From positions 1 through 39,588 of the forward strand of contig JAPEVF010000417.1 in NCBI GenBank assembly GCA_029747585.1: DNA of 39,588 nt, in the 5' to 3' direction. A program made the position numbers and the translations under genes. Of the stretch, positions 20,250 to 30,645 are shown in pieces. The stretch is from Pleurotus djamor. Its lineage: Eukaryota; Basidiomycota; Agaricomycetes; Agaricales; Pleurotaceae. Numbering within the stretch: position 1 is the stretch's first letter; each line of letters starts with the position of its first letter. Below the pieces are notes generated by a model. The model saw only the letters and a program-made list of their open reading frames with translations. It searched no databases and was not told where the DNA came from.

Positions 20250-23200
20250 ATGCCTATCCAGCTACCCCCTGTCGTTGACGTCACCCTTGAGGAGTACCTC
20301 GACGGTTTCGTCGAACTTTTTGAAGAACCGATGTACGATGGTAAAGTTGAAGACCTGGTCAATTACTCGCTCTCTGGTCTCGATCTCCGGCAAAATACCC
20401 AAATGCGATTCAACATGGTTGCTAATCACAGTCTACCTGATGGCAGTCCCATCCCGCAGATCGAACGCGACTACGACTCCCTCTTAGGCTTTACCGAAAA
20501 CCTGGCTCAACTCTCCAATATTAATATCTATCCTGAACCGCCTAATTTTCTTGCGACGATCAACTCCAATGTTCATATCAAAGTGCCATTTATTTTAAAC
20601 TCGGTAAGCACTCTATCTTTGCCCCTGAAATTGCCATCCGTTTCCCTTCACTCCAAATCATTTCGATTCCCCTTCCTTACTTTGCACGTCCTTCCACTTT
20701 TTCACCGAGTGTCTGTTTTCGGCGCACACCAACCAACACTACACGGGCTTCTCAGAAGGCCATGTTGACCTCATCTACGACTTTGACTTCTTAAGTCGAC
20801 TTTTGTGTCCGTCTCAATTTTTTTTTCGTCTCTCGCAACTCAGCAGTTATAAGTGTGCCGATTTGCTTCGACGTGCTCCGGGCTTCCGGGAAGGTCACTG
20901 TAACTGAACACCATGTTGACATTCTTTACCACTTTGATTTTGACTTTGACTTCACATGTCGATGTTTTTTCTCCGTCATAAGTCCGCCGTTTCGTTTCAG
21001 CCGTGCCCTGGGCTTCCAGGAAGGCCACTGTACTGATCGGCCATGTTGACCTTTTTCATCACTTGACTTTGACTTTATAAGTCAACTTTTTTCCTCCGTC
21101 ACACAAGTCTGCCTTCTCGACGCACCCACACACTGGGCTTCTGGGAAGGTCATTGTACTGAACGCCATGTTGACCAATGTGATGTTCACTTTGACTTTGA
21201 CTTCACAAGTCAACTTCTCTTTCTCAATGGCGCAATTTCACAAGTCTGCCGTTTTGCTTCAACCGTATGATACACTGGGCTTCTGAGAAGGTCATTGTAT
21301 TGAACGTCAGGATCACTGACTTCACACTTTATTAGGGTCCTCAAAGTGTCGACCCCGCCGAAATTCCTAATATCCTACTCGGAAAAGTTGAGGACCGCCA
21401 CCAAATTCGACTTTTCTTCCCTCATCTCAAGACTGCCGACCGTGACGAAGTCAATTCCAGCATTCTTCGCCTTGATGAGCGAGAATTTCTTTACAACAAC
21501 ATCGTTCTCCCGTCTGTCAAAGAGGCTATTCCCGCATCCGCCAAAGATTGGCCACCTTCTCATAAGGCGGAACTTTTTCGAGGCAAAAACCGTGGTCCAG
21601 GAATGCAGCATAGTGCTTACCTTCTTCGCCGACAGGCATTGCCTGCTTTCAACAACGCTCTTCGTCGACGTCTCAATGAAAATCCGCCATACCACGACGC
21701 TGTCTTCTGTACTCAAATACAAGGCGTCAAGGGGTGGACCACACACGAAATGTTCCCCGACTCCGCCGAGCACGCCTTCAATCATCTTGTTTGCGACTTG
21801 GACACCTCGGAAGGGCATTGGTGGGTCGACGTCGCTGTTGAATTTCAAGATGGCGATCGAGCGATTTTATGGAAGAAGGATGCCGCAGCATTGCTTATGG
21901 CCTACGCACTACGGATCCCCAGACTGCAAGCCGATCGCATTGCCAAATCTGATGCATGCTCTCGGGATGTCAACGCGCACATGGTCGAAGTCGCTGGGTT
22001 TCGCGCTACGTTTCGTGACCCGGTCGGCGAGTTTTCTGCGTCATACATGCAAGCGTATACTACCGACAAAGCCCTCACATATCACAAACACGGGAAGCAG
22101 CACTCGCAGAACTTGACGACGCACAAGGCAATGCGAGGGAAACCACCGAAATACATCTCAGACCTTGGCGACTCTCTCTTGGACGCTCGAGAGAAAAATG
22201 TTGCGGCTCGTCTTGAAGTTAGAGTCCCCCTTGTTCATGCACAAACTTTCCTTATGGAATTTGACATGCTTATCATTCGTGAGAGCGTCCTGAGTCTCGA
22301 CGCGGGTAACTTCTGGTACGTACCCATTTGTGGGCTTCCTGCATCTCTTACTCACCTCTTTAATGTAGGAGTTGGCGGCTGGTACAGCTTTGTGGCATTT
22401 CCCATGCTCTCACCGCTATCAACGACATGTCCAAAGAACACAGGCTCATGCGGTCGGTGTTGACGACGGTTGCAGCCCTTACATGGTACACAAACAGCAT
22501 TCATAGTCGCCCATCAGACACCTCCGCAGGTAGGGCGTGTCACAGAGCCGCCACCACCATGTTGGAAGACTTTTCCGACCAGGATTTGGCAAATATCGGA
22601 TACCAAGAACATGAAATACTTGACCTGCGAAGGGAATACGAACGTAAACCCATCGCCCCGCATAACATCATATGGATGCGAAGAATATACTTCCCGCCAA
22701 CGGCTAACGCTGTTCGACTCCCCATCTCTCGAACGATTCACTTGGACAAGTATAAATCTGTCTTTGGAAAAACTCACGCTGAAATTCGAATCGACTTCTC
22801 CGCCGCATCAATGATCCGACGCGCTGATCTGCCTGCAAACAGATTCCCCATGAACAAGGGTCCCAGCCGAGTCTACAATGGACCTGAGCCACTTCCAGTA
22901 CTCGATATCCCACAGCTCGCGGACATCGTCGCTGAAACCCTCGTGGACACTGGGCCAGATGTCGACGCTCTCGAGGAAGATGAGCGAGGCGATGCTACCC
23001 CTCCTGAAACCACCGAGGAACGTTTCGCCAGGATATGGAGGCAGTTCCCGTGTTGTGTTCTTCAGAAGATTGGAAATCCCCAGGGAACCAACGAGCCCAG
23101 CTACTGCAGGCTGAGTCAACCGGAACGCCAGCGAGCAACCATACAACTTTTCAAAATCACCAACCTGGGCCCGTTGTTTACCCGAATCCAGTACAAGCGT

Positions 23201-26024
23201 CCATCAGTTGCTCAATGGCTTCGAGCCGTTGGGTGGTTCTTCCCCGTGAAGGGCAAGAAGGTCTGCGCATCCGCTCAAACTTGGCATGGAATGACCTACT
23301 TGGAGGAATACGGGAACTTGCTGGGTTCAGTACCAGATGACGATGCCAAAACCATCACCGCTCAGTATGTGGCCTTGTGCAATGAGCTGGAGTGGCTGCC
23401 AAAGGCCGAGTCCGATAGGCCAATCAGTACGTCCAGGATAAATCCAACTCGCGAAGCAGGTTGGAAAACAATGCCTCCTGCGGCTTCGGATCGACCAGCC
23501 CCACAAATATACCTCAATCCTTATAAAGATTTCCGGCTTCAATGGGACCCAACTCAACCGCTCCCTGGTGGCGAAGAAAACGACGATGCTGAGGTTGAGC
23601 AACAATTGGTTGAACCGGACGACGACGACAATAACAACGAAGTCGCGAATGACGAGGTCATAGAACCAACGGCTTGGACTACACACGGAGTCAATCGACT
23701 AGACGATGCCAACCTCAATGAAGTGCAGGGTGTACAACAGCAAAGCGGAGCACCACGTTTCACACCGCCAGCAGATAATGCAGAAGTCTTAGCGGCCGAG
23801 CAGCCCAGAGACCAACTGGATGTATGGCAGAGGATAAGCCCGGCCAGAGATCCTTCTCCTCATCAGGGAGAAGATGATGTGGTTGCTGGTCCAGTCGTCG
23901 CTGCAATTGTCCCTCCCAGAGCACCAAGCACGCGGGTGAATACTCCAATTTCACAAGGTTGGTGACTCTATCACTCATTCTTCTCTTACTCAGTCAAAAT
24001 TGACAGGCTTGACACGAGGCTCTCCAGCAGCCATATCAGCTATGGGACGACCAGATGTGAAGGTACCTACCACACAGGCAGGTTCGTCGAGAAATCGTAC
24101 ACGGACTTCTACGCCCAACGCCTCGGTTTCTCGACGGTCGAGTCTCGCTTCACAGGCCACTGTTGATCGAAAACCAAACGGAGAGTCGAGCTCATCAGGA
24201 AATCGAACAACGACTTCCACTCCCAACGTTTCTATTGCTCCTTCGCGTCGCTCAAGTTTTGCTACAGCTGCTCCTGTACATGAACAACAAAACGAAACTT
24301 CGAATTCATCGGTCAATCGTGCGTCAGCTTCAAGTCTCAATGTCTCAGTTCACTCTTCTCGTCGCTCAAGTCTTGTTGCACATGTTTCCGCCGATCAACA
24401 ACCGAGAGAACTGATGGTACGGGATCTTACAAGGGTTTCCACTCCCAATGTCTCGCTTCCCCCTTCCCGACGTTCAAGTCTCGCTGCGATTGTTCCCATC
24501 AACCAACTGAACACTTCTTCAAGGTCTTCGAGTAATCGTACGAGGGTTTCCACTCCCAACGCCTCACTTCCTCCTTCTCGACGGTCTAGCCATGCTTCAG
24601 TGGTTTCCATCGATCAACAGCCGAGAGAACTGATGGTACGGGATCTTACAAGGGTTTCCACTCCCAACATCTCGCTTCCTCCTACTCGACGGTCAAGTCT
24701 CGCGGCGATTGCTCCCGTTGATCAACCAAACGAATCTTTAAGCTCTTCAAGCAATCGTATAAAGGTTTCCACTCCCAACACCTCGCTTCCCCCTACTCGA
24801 CGGTCAAGTCTCGCTTCGATTGTTCTGGTCGATGAACCAAACACTTCTTCTAGCAATCGCAGAACGGTTTCTACTCCAAATGTTCTGGTTCCCCCTTCTC
24901 GACGGTCAAGCCTAGCTGAACATGCTGCTTCCATTGATCAGCAGCCTCCAAGCTCCGCAAGCAAGAGTACAAGGGTATCTGTTCCCAATGCTTCGGCCAA
25001 CCCTTCCCGCCGGTCGAGTCTTGCTTCTCACATTCCCGTCGATCAACAAGCAAACGAAGCTTCGGGCTCATCGACAAGTCGCAGAACGGTTTCAACTCCC
25101 AAACCTTCAGTTCACCCTTATCGCCGTCCAAGCAACGGTCCGCTAAGGTTAACTGACCGTTCTTCGGTTGCAAGTCACAGATCAGAGACAAGGCAGGAAG
25201 GTGATTTGTCAAGAACCCAGGGGGATGTTCCTCTTCAGAATAACGTGAATCACTCCATGGGAATGGGGTTGAGGTCATCACAGAACGGGCACGAGCAAGC
25301 TTATCGACCAGGGATGAATCCACCAACATCACAGACTCCGTCAAGCATTCAGACTCGCGCGGACGCCTCTCTGGGATCTTTCCATCTATCGAGGTTCGAA
25401 AATGAAAGGGCATTTCTGCACGATATACCTTGGGTCAATCCGTCACCATCGTCGACTCCGTCGAGCATTCAGACTCACGCTGATCGTTCTCTGGGATCTT
25501 TCCATCTATCAAGGTTCGAAAATGAAAGGGCATTTCTGCACGATATACCTTGGGTCAATCCGTCAACATCGTCGACACCCACGTCCAGCAATGGAACTTT
25601 GTCAAGAAGAACAAACCAAGCGTCAACCTCCACTCATCCATCTGTTTCAAGGGTAGTCACACCGTTTATCGTCAAGGAAGAGGAGTTCGACATTGAAAGT
25701 CTCGGGGTGAAGAAGCGAATTGTCCTCAAGGAGAGACGCGAATCGCTGCGAATTGAAAACCATCTAGAGGAGGAGGAAAAGCCCGCAGTCACTAACCGAC
25801 CGGTTGGAGTTTCACCTTCGAAGCGGTCTGTTAGTGAGCAACTCAAGAGAAAACGGCCGTTCGACGACGACGAAGAAATTGTAGTCGAGGGCCCATTCCG
25901 TCGGCTCAGTACATCGACAGCTCCCAACTCTTCAGCCAACAGCCGCAGAAAAGCGTCCAAGGGGACTCGCATCACGACTGGATCGCGGAGGCAGAGTCTT
26001 GGGGTCATTGACTTGACCAAATAG
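20250..26024 (+). CDS. Large unknown nuclear-type protein with RRSS repeats, 1646 aa
   Basis: Four exons, 20250-20603, 21336-22315, 22369-23957 and 24007-26024, total 4941 nt in phase. The family is not recognised. Residues ~1-860 look folded (CDLDTSEGHWWVDVAVEFQD; ARLEVRVPLVHAQTFLMEFD; WLRAVGWFFPVKGKKV). I see no catalytic signature, zinc site or transposase motif. About 860-975 is acidic and disordered. About 1000-1360 holds ten repeats of roughly 35 residues centred on VSTPN..LPPSRRSSLA. About 1418-1497 is a 40-aa unit in two near-identical copies (FHLSRFENERAFLHDIPWVN). The end has a KRKRP nuclear-localisation-like run and VIDLT (1641-1645), which matches a SUMO-interacting motif. Intron 1 (732 nt) is far longer than the other introns and is filled by tandem repeats. 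The stop lies 54 bp from the end of the opposing dioxygenase gene. The four-exon model is supported by phase and by the uninterrupted long exons. Confidence 0.8.
20745..21320 (+). repeat. Five tandem ~125-142-bp repeats in intron 1
   Basis: Copies start at about 20745, 20880, 21010, 21135 and 21277. Each has GGGCTTCYGGGAAGGYCAY followed by TGTACTGAACGCCATGTTGA and then a run like TTTGACTTTGACTTCACAAG. The copies differ by scattered changes. A sixth, isolated copy of the first block occurs at 30988-31010 upstream of SNF2 copy 2. Confidence 0.85.
24087..25165 (+). repeat. Ten ~105-bp coding repeats (RRSS units)
   Basis: In-frame degenerate repeats, each coding for STPN, a short linker, [S/T]RRSSLA and a Ser/Asn-rich spacer. 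One higher-order duplication is visible: the block with QQPRELMVRDLTRVSTPN occurs twice (about 24400 and 24617). The last unit is degenerate (YRRPSN). Confidence 0.85.
25334..25573 (+). repeat. 120-bp in-frame tandem duplication
   Basis: Two copies of 120 bp, offset exactly 120 bp (GACTCCGTC[A/G]AGCATTC starts both). They code for a 40-aa unit with core SFHLSRFENERAFLHDIPWV. The second half of the unit is almost identical at the DNA level, which points to a recent duplication. Confidence 0.9.
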
Positions 26025-26078
26025 GGCATCGTTTGTAATGTGATGTGGTGCATAGAGTACGATAATATCTACGGCTAA

Positions 26079-29000
26079 TTAGGGTAAAGTACGATCCGCA
26101 TTTGTCGTGGGGAGAGGAATGGGGGAGGGAAGATCCAGTGCCTTGTTATTATACTTGCCAATGACGTCTTGTCTCATGAAAAATGCGAGAGCAGACCTCT
26201 CTCCCTCATCCCAGCCATCTACGCCGTGTTTGAAACCAGAAGCAGGAAAAAACATCCCAGTTCCGGGGAGGTAGGGGAAGGAGGCATGGATATCGGGCAT
26301 GTCCAGCTTCACCTTTGCATCACCAGCGTTGACAAGTGCGTCATAGTGGTGAATGTAACCCATGGTATCATAGTGGCTCTCGCACCACCTGTTCGATATC
26401 ACCGAGATCCCGGTGTAAACCGATCCCCACTTCTTCGCCCACTCCCGGGATTTCGGAGTACCCGACTTCTCAATGATCCTTCGAGTTTTGCTTGCTTGGT
26501 AGTATGCCTGGGGGTGGATAAGCGCAAGCGTGATATCAACAGCCAATTGAATGTGCTGGGTGGTGCGTATCCACGACTCGACATCCTCCTTGTTTTTGTC
26601 CAAGTTCGCCGATCTTTCGGGGGGGAGGGTTCTCTAACATAGTCGAGTCAGGACTAATCACAAATGGCCGAGAACCATACCTTCGCGCCTTGACCATACC
26701 AAGAGTATGCGAAGGTACTAGACCCTGCTGGGTACTCGTTTGACTCCCGGTCAACAAGGAGTTTTGGATCAGCACGCCAACCAATGTCTTCCAAGACATT
26801 CTGAAGCGCAACGGCGCCGGCTAGGATCTCATGCTGAGAAAGTAGCTGGTTAATCTTGCCAGAGCACGCGTAGAGACTAAAGACGTACCTCGACCACCTC
26901 CGAATAGATCCCAGGCAGATAGTAGATCAAAGGTACTCTGTCCTTTGATACCACAACTGTGGGCTCCTCAATTTCACCAAGGTAGACAGTTTTGAGAAGC
27001 GTCTCTCTTTGGGAGCGCTTCGTTTTCCCAAACAACGACATGCTATCAAAGGGGATGAAAACTGACAAGAAAGTGAGTCTAGGACTGACAAGGGGCCACC
27101 GTTCCGGGATTTTTATCACACCTGGGTTAGACCTTGCCTGTCGAATGATCCTGATGATGCGGCGGACATTGACATGTTGATAACTATCCGGAAGACATCT
27201 GTAAAAACGGAGGTAAGCGTCAGAGTGGGTAGGAGAAAAAAAAAAGCCACGTCTTTCCACCGGCCAACTCCTTCCGAGCCATGTTGATGATGTCGATGGG
27301 CTTGTAAAAAGCATGGTCCCTCTTTGCAGTGCGGGTCATATGGTTGTAAATAAATGTGAATCGGAGGAAGGGAAAAAACGGTACGATTTTTTTCGGATAA
27401 AAACACATACAAAGTAATGACATCATGTTATACGTAGGCCTCGACAAACCATTGTCCAGCTGCTCGACGTGGCCCGCGTTCACGCCCGGCGGGGACAACG
27501 ATCGTCCTCTTGTATTGGCACTTGCCGCTAGCACCGTCATCACCGTCGTCACCGTCATCACCGTCATCGCCGTCATCGCGATCGTCATCGTCATCGTCGT
27601 CGTCATCGTCGTCGTCGTCGTCGTCGTCCTCACTCTCATCAGCGTTCGGTTCAGCTTTAGGTTTCTCAGGTTTGTACGAGCAGGTTACGACCAACTTGAT
27701 GGTTCTCTTTCGACCCTTGGTTTCCTTGATCATCGCCCTCCTGAAGCACATGCAGGATGGGCATGCAGTGGGCAAGTTCTGGCCGTAAGGAGAACGAAAC
27801 ATATGGGCCCAGTAATACCGGTTTGAAATGATGGTGGTGGTCTCTTCGGGGTCTCGAGCCATCAGGATAACGTCGGAGGTGGGACCCAGTCGCTGGGCAC
27901 TCTCAAGAAGGCTAGGAATCCCTTGAGGGAATTTGGCGTGCTCGATGTAGTGCTTCACCGCGAAGTTTGCGATGAAGGTGCTTGTCCAAGCCGGTTGGAA
28001 CGCGTCCGCCGTGAACGAGAATATCTCCTTGAAGTGACCGCTAGAAGGTCGGTTATGAGTATGGTAAATTCAGTTGAATGAACAGAAGAAAGAAAGCGAA
28101 CTTTGTCACGCAATCTTGCATCCATGACTTGATTTGTGGATGCCCCTCGGCGCCACGACAAACGTTGAACATGAGGGTGGTGTCGTCCTTGGTCCTTAAT
28201 ACTTCAAGCAGCCTCTGCGGGAGGACTTCATCGAGGACCTAAACGGAATCAGCAGATGTGCGCGGGCAAATTCTATTGGAGTCGTACCTGCTGAGGGTCG
28301 GAACTAAAGCCTTCGCTCACAGTCTCCCCCCTGGAGGAAACTTTCCCTGGGGTATACTGGAGCAAACCTTCCTTCGCGCTATGGGTGGTAAAAATGACGA
28401 AAACCCTCTGAACGTCGCGTCTAAAAGTAGGATTTTGTCAGTGGTCGGTTGAATATATAGAGAGAAAAGTCGTAACTTGGAGATTGAGGAGAGGACGGCG
28501 TCAAGGTCGCGATGATACGCTGCGATGCTGGTGCGATTTTTGAGGTCGAATTGGAGCGAGATCGGGGTCAACACCCCTTGGTCACGTCCGAAATAATCCT
28601 CCAGCTGGAGGTAGGTCTCGATGAAGGGCAGATTCATGTCCTCACACCCCTTCATGGCGACTTGGAGAAGGACGGTGCTGCGAGTATCGAGGCGGTTAAA
28701 GAAACTGATCATCGGGTGACGGATGAGTCGGACAAGCCCATCGACCGGTGTAGTCTTGTTCATAAAGGGCTGCGGCGCTGTCAGTGGACAATTTTCAAAT
28801 ACTGGGCTGAACTTACGATATACGGCGTGCTATACTTCTTTTTTGCCTTGTCAGCATCGGAGTGACATCGTGGGCAGACGAAGGCATAGCCTTTGAGTTT
28901 GGAATCGAAGCGGAGGGTAAGGCAACCAACTTCTTCAGTCGGCGTTCCGTCTTCGGCGTCCATTACGTAACAGACGGCGGACGTACACCGACTACAATCC

Positions 29001-29293
29001 TGTAAAAAACCACCGTTATGGCAGCCAGAGCATAGCTAGCGGCTGTTAGTGAGTCCATATCGCATTCAGATGTTGAGAAATACCTTCTCTCTGTCGCTGT
29101 CTTCTCTCGGTGCGGGTATCTTGAATAATCTACCCATGTCGGGGGTTTTCTTACGACCGTACGTCTTGGTGACGATAATCTCTTCAGTCATCGGGTCATC
29201 GTCGTCCCCCTGGCATCCGATATTTCCTCGAGGTGCGAGGCTGTTCGTCGTCTTCTTTGCGGTCTGTTTCGTGGCGAATTTCTTGGGGGGCAT
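26079..29293 (-). CDS. TET/JBP-family 2-oxoglutarate/Fe(II) dioxygenase
   Basis: A candidate DNA-base oxidase. TET/JBP enzymes oxidise the methyl group of 5-methylcytosine (or thymine, in kinetoplastids) using 2-oxoglutarate, O2 and Fe(II). Ten exons: 29293-29084, 29035-28817, 28769-28477, 28420-28288, 28238-28102, 28040-27434, 27321-27251, 27198-26889, 26833-26681, 26633-26079. They give 895 aa with every junction in phase. The catalytic core is in the last exon: HxD in SHYDTMG (His798, Asp800), the distal iron ligand His847 in FKHGV, and the 2-oxoglutarate-binding Arg857 in GERSALAFFMR. All expected residues are present. N-terminal parts are a basic tail resembling histone H3 (residues 8-22), a PHD-like Cys/His cluster (72-128), and a Rossmann-like region with His254 and Cys312. 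An Asp/Gly tract follows at about 465-500, flanked by CPSCMC and CQYK. A short alternative intron inside exon 8 cannot be excluded. Family expansions occur in basidiomycetes. Substrate is not shown. Confidence 0.9.
27530..27650. repeat. Trinucleotide tract coding the Asp/Gly run
   Basis: Repeats of GTC/ATC (plus strand) with a hexamer-like ACCGTC/GCCGTC section. On the minus strand they code for about 16 aspartates and then a GDD repeat in the dioxygenase. Length probably varies between strains. Plus-strand open frames here (IVIVIVVV, SSPSSPSS) are mirror artefacts. Confidence 0.85.
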
Positions 29294-30100
29294 CGTCGAC
29301 TTGTTGGTGGTATGGAATCAGATCAGATCAGATCAAACGTTGGCCTTTTATTCGTGTACAAATTCTAAACTAGGTAATTCACACGATCACGTGACCTTTC
29401 GAAACGGCAAAAAAATGGAGTCCCCGACAATATTCCTCCCTCCGACAAAGTTGGCTGCTTCACGAAGAAGCGCAGAAGTAAATGGAGGGGGGTGTCTGAG
29501 CAACCATCACAGAGGTTCGCAGGGTGGCCAGCCCGTTGAACGCTCCGTTCAAAGTCCTCGTCCACCCACCCAAACAAAAAAAAAAAAGACCGAAGCTGCA
29601 AGGAGAAATAATCAGCATCGGATGAACAAAACACGGATCGAACCTTGGATATGTTGCGCGTGAGATCATGGACNAAAAAAAAAACTATGCGGACAAAGGG
29701 ATCAGCTGGGGATCAAAAGTTGGATGGGGTTGGACGTTACCTGTTCATCGGAAGGCATATGCAGCCATCGCGAACCATCGGAACACAATATCCGCGTCGA
29801 CGTGATCGATCACATCGACAGCGGAGGGAACAGACTAGAGAAAATGTGTCAGTGGAAAAAAACAAGACGGGGGTACTTAGCGGACGAGATAAATCGATTC
29901 GCGCGCGATGATTGGGTTCACATCGACGGCGGAAGGGGTGGACTAGATGAAAAAAAGGATGTTAGTTATATTATCGGATAGGGAGTGGGCTACTTAGCGG
30001 ATCAGAGAAATCGCCCCCCAAACGAGGCGTTCCGGGTAGCTTGATGACGGCGAATTGAGGAGGGAACTTGGTGGGACACACCCGAAGGCGGCGATGGGAG
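29294..30100. repeat. Promoter side of the dioxygenase gene with imperfect ~110-bp repeats
   Basis: No coding gene. A short (GATCA) run lies at about 29318-29335. Two diverged direct repeats are visible: CACATCGAC[A/G]GCGGA[A/G]GG at about 29811 and 29918, and TACTTAGCGGA..AGA.AAATCG at about 29873 and 29990. One N is at 29674 in an A-run. Confidence 0.55.
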
Positions 30101-30116
30101 CCTGTTGTGGTCCCTG

Positions 30117-30430
30117 ACATACTGCATGTGTCGCAGGTGGTTGCGAGTTCCCAAAGGAACCGCGTGGAATGATTACATGTGTCGTAATCACCCCGTGCTT
30201 CCGAATGAGTGTGCTTTGAACGTGTTTCAAAGCACAACCTCGCTGCTCAGTTGCAGCGAGGCTTTCACCCGTCATGTACTGCATGTGTCGCAGGTGGTCG
30301 CTAGCCCCCGAAGGAACCGCGCGGAATGATTACATGCGTCGTAATCACTCCGTGCTTCCGACTGAGTGAGCTTTGAACGTGTTTCAAAGCCCAACCTCGC
30401 TACTCAGTTGCCGCGAGGCTTTTACTCAGC
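30117..30430 (+). repeat. 157-bp tandem duplication within the hairpin array
   Basis: Two copies, starting about 30117 and 30274. Each has the order CTGC-hairpin, AAGGAACCGCG, GATTAC-hairpin, CGTGCTTCCGA, CTTTGA-hairpin, CCTCGC-hairpin and GGCTTT. Hairpins keep their place in both copies at an offset of 157 bp. Confidence 0.85.
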
Positions 30431-30645
30431 TATCCAGGGAGTCGGCGGTGCTCTAGTCCGTTCTAGAGCACCTTCCCCGCGGTATATGTGTCATACCACG
30501 GCTACGACTCCCGACACCGTGACCACCAGCCTCATGTGTCGAGACTGGTAAACGACCGACTACACGTGTTGTAGAAGGTGCGTTCCCCCTCACAAGTGAG
30601 CCTTGAATGTGTCTCAAGGCTCCACCATGCTACATGTGACGTAGC
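30122..30645 (+). other. Array of hairpins sharing one 7-nt loop
   Basis: At least eleven inverted repeats with different stems but the same loop, ATGTGTC or its relatives ACGTGTT, ATGCGTC and ATGTGAC. They lie at 30122-30136 (stem CTGC), 30171-30189 (GATTAC), 30211-30235 (GTGCTTTGA), 30279-30293, 30328-30346, 30370-30390, 30481-30497 (GGTAT), 30526-30548 (CCAG, C:A mismatch, CTC), 30560-30574 (CTAC), 30598-30622 (GAGCCTTGA) and 30629-30645 (GCTAC). A second kind has a 6-nt loop TCMGTT: 30238-30261, a decayed copy at 30395-30418, and 30447-30472 (GGTGCTCTAG). The array ends in a T-run at about 30650. Function unknown. It sits between two divergently transcribed genes. Confidence 0.8.

Noticed and set aside
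20250..26024. Reading the 1646-aa gene as a KDZ or other DNA transposase
   Set aside because: TET/JBP genes in basidiomycetes often sit near KDZ elements, but I found no CxC zinc region, no CYDIACQW-like motif, no DDE pattern and no terminal inverted repeats or target duplications.
27425..27826. Plus-strand hydrophobic frame (VIVIVVVIVVVVVV)
   Set aside because: It is the mirror of the GAC/GAT aspartate codons of the dioxygenase on the other strand.
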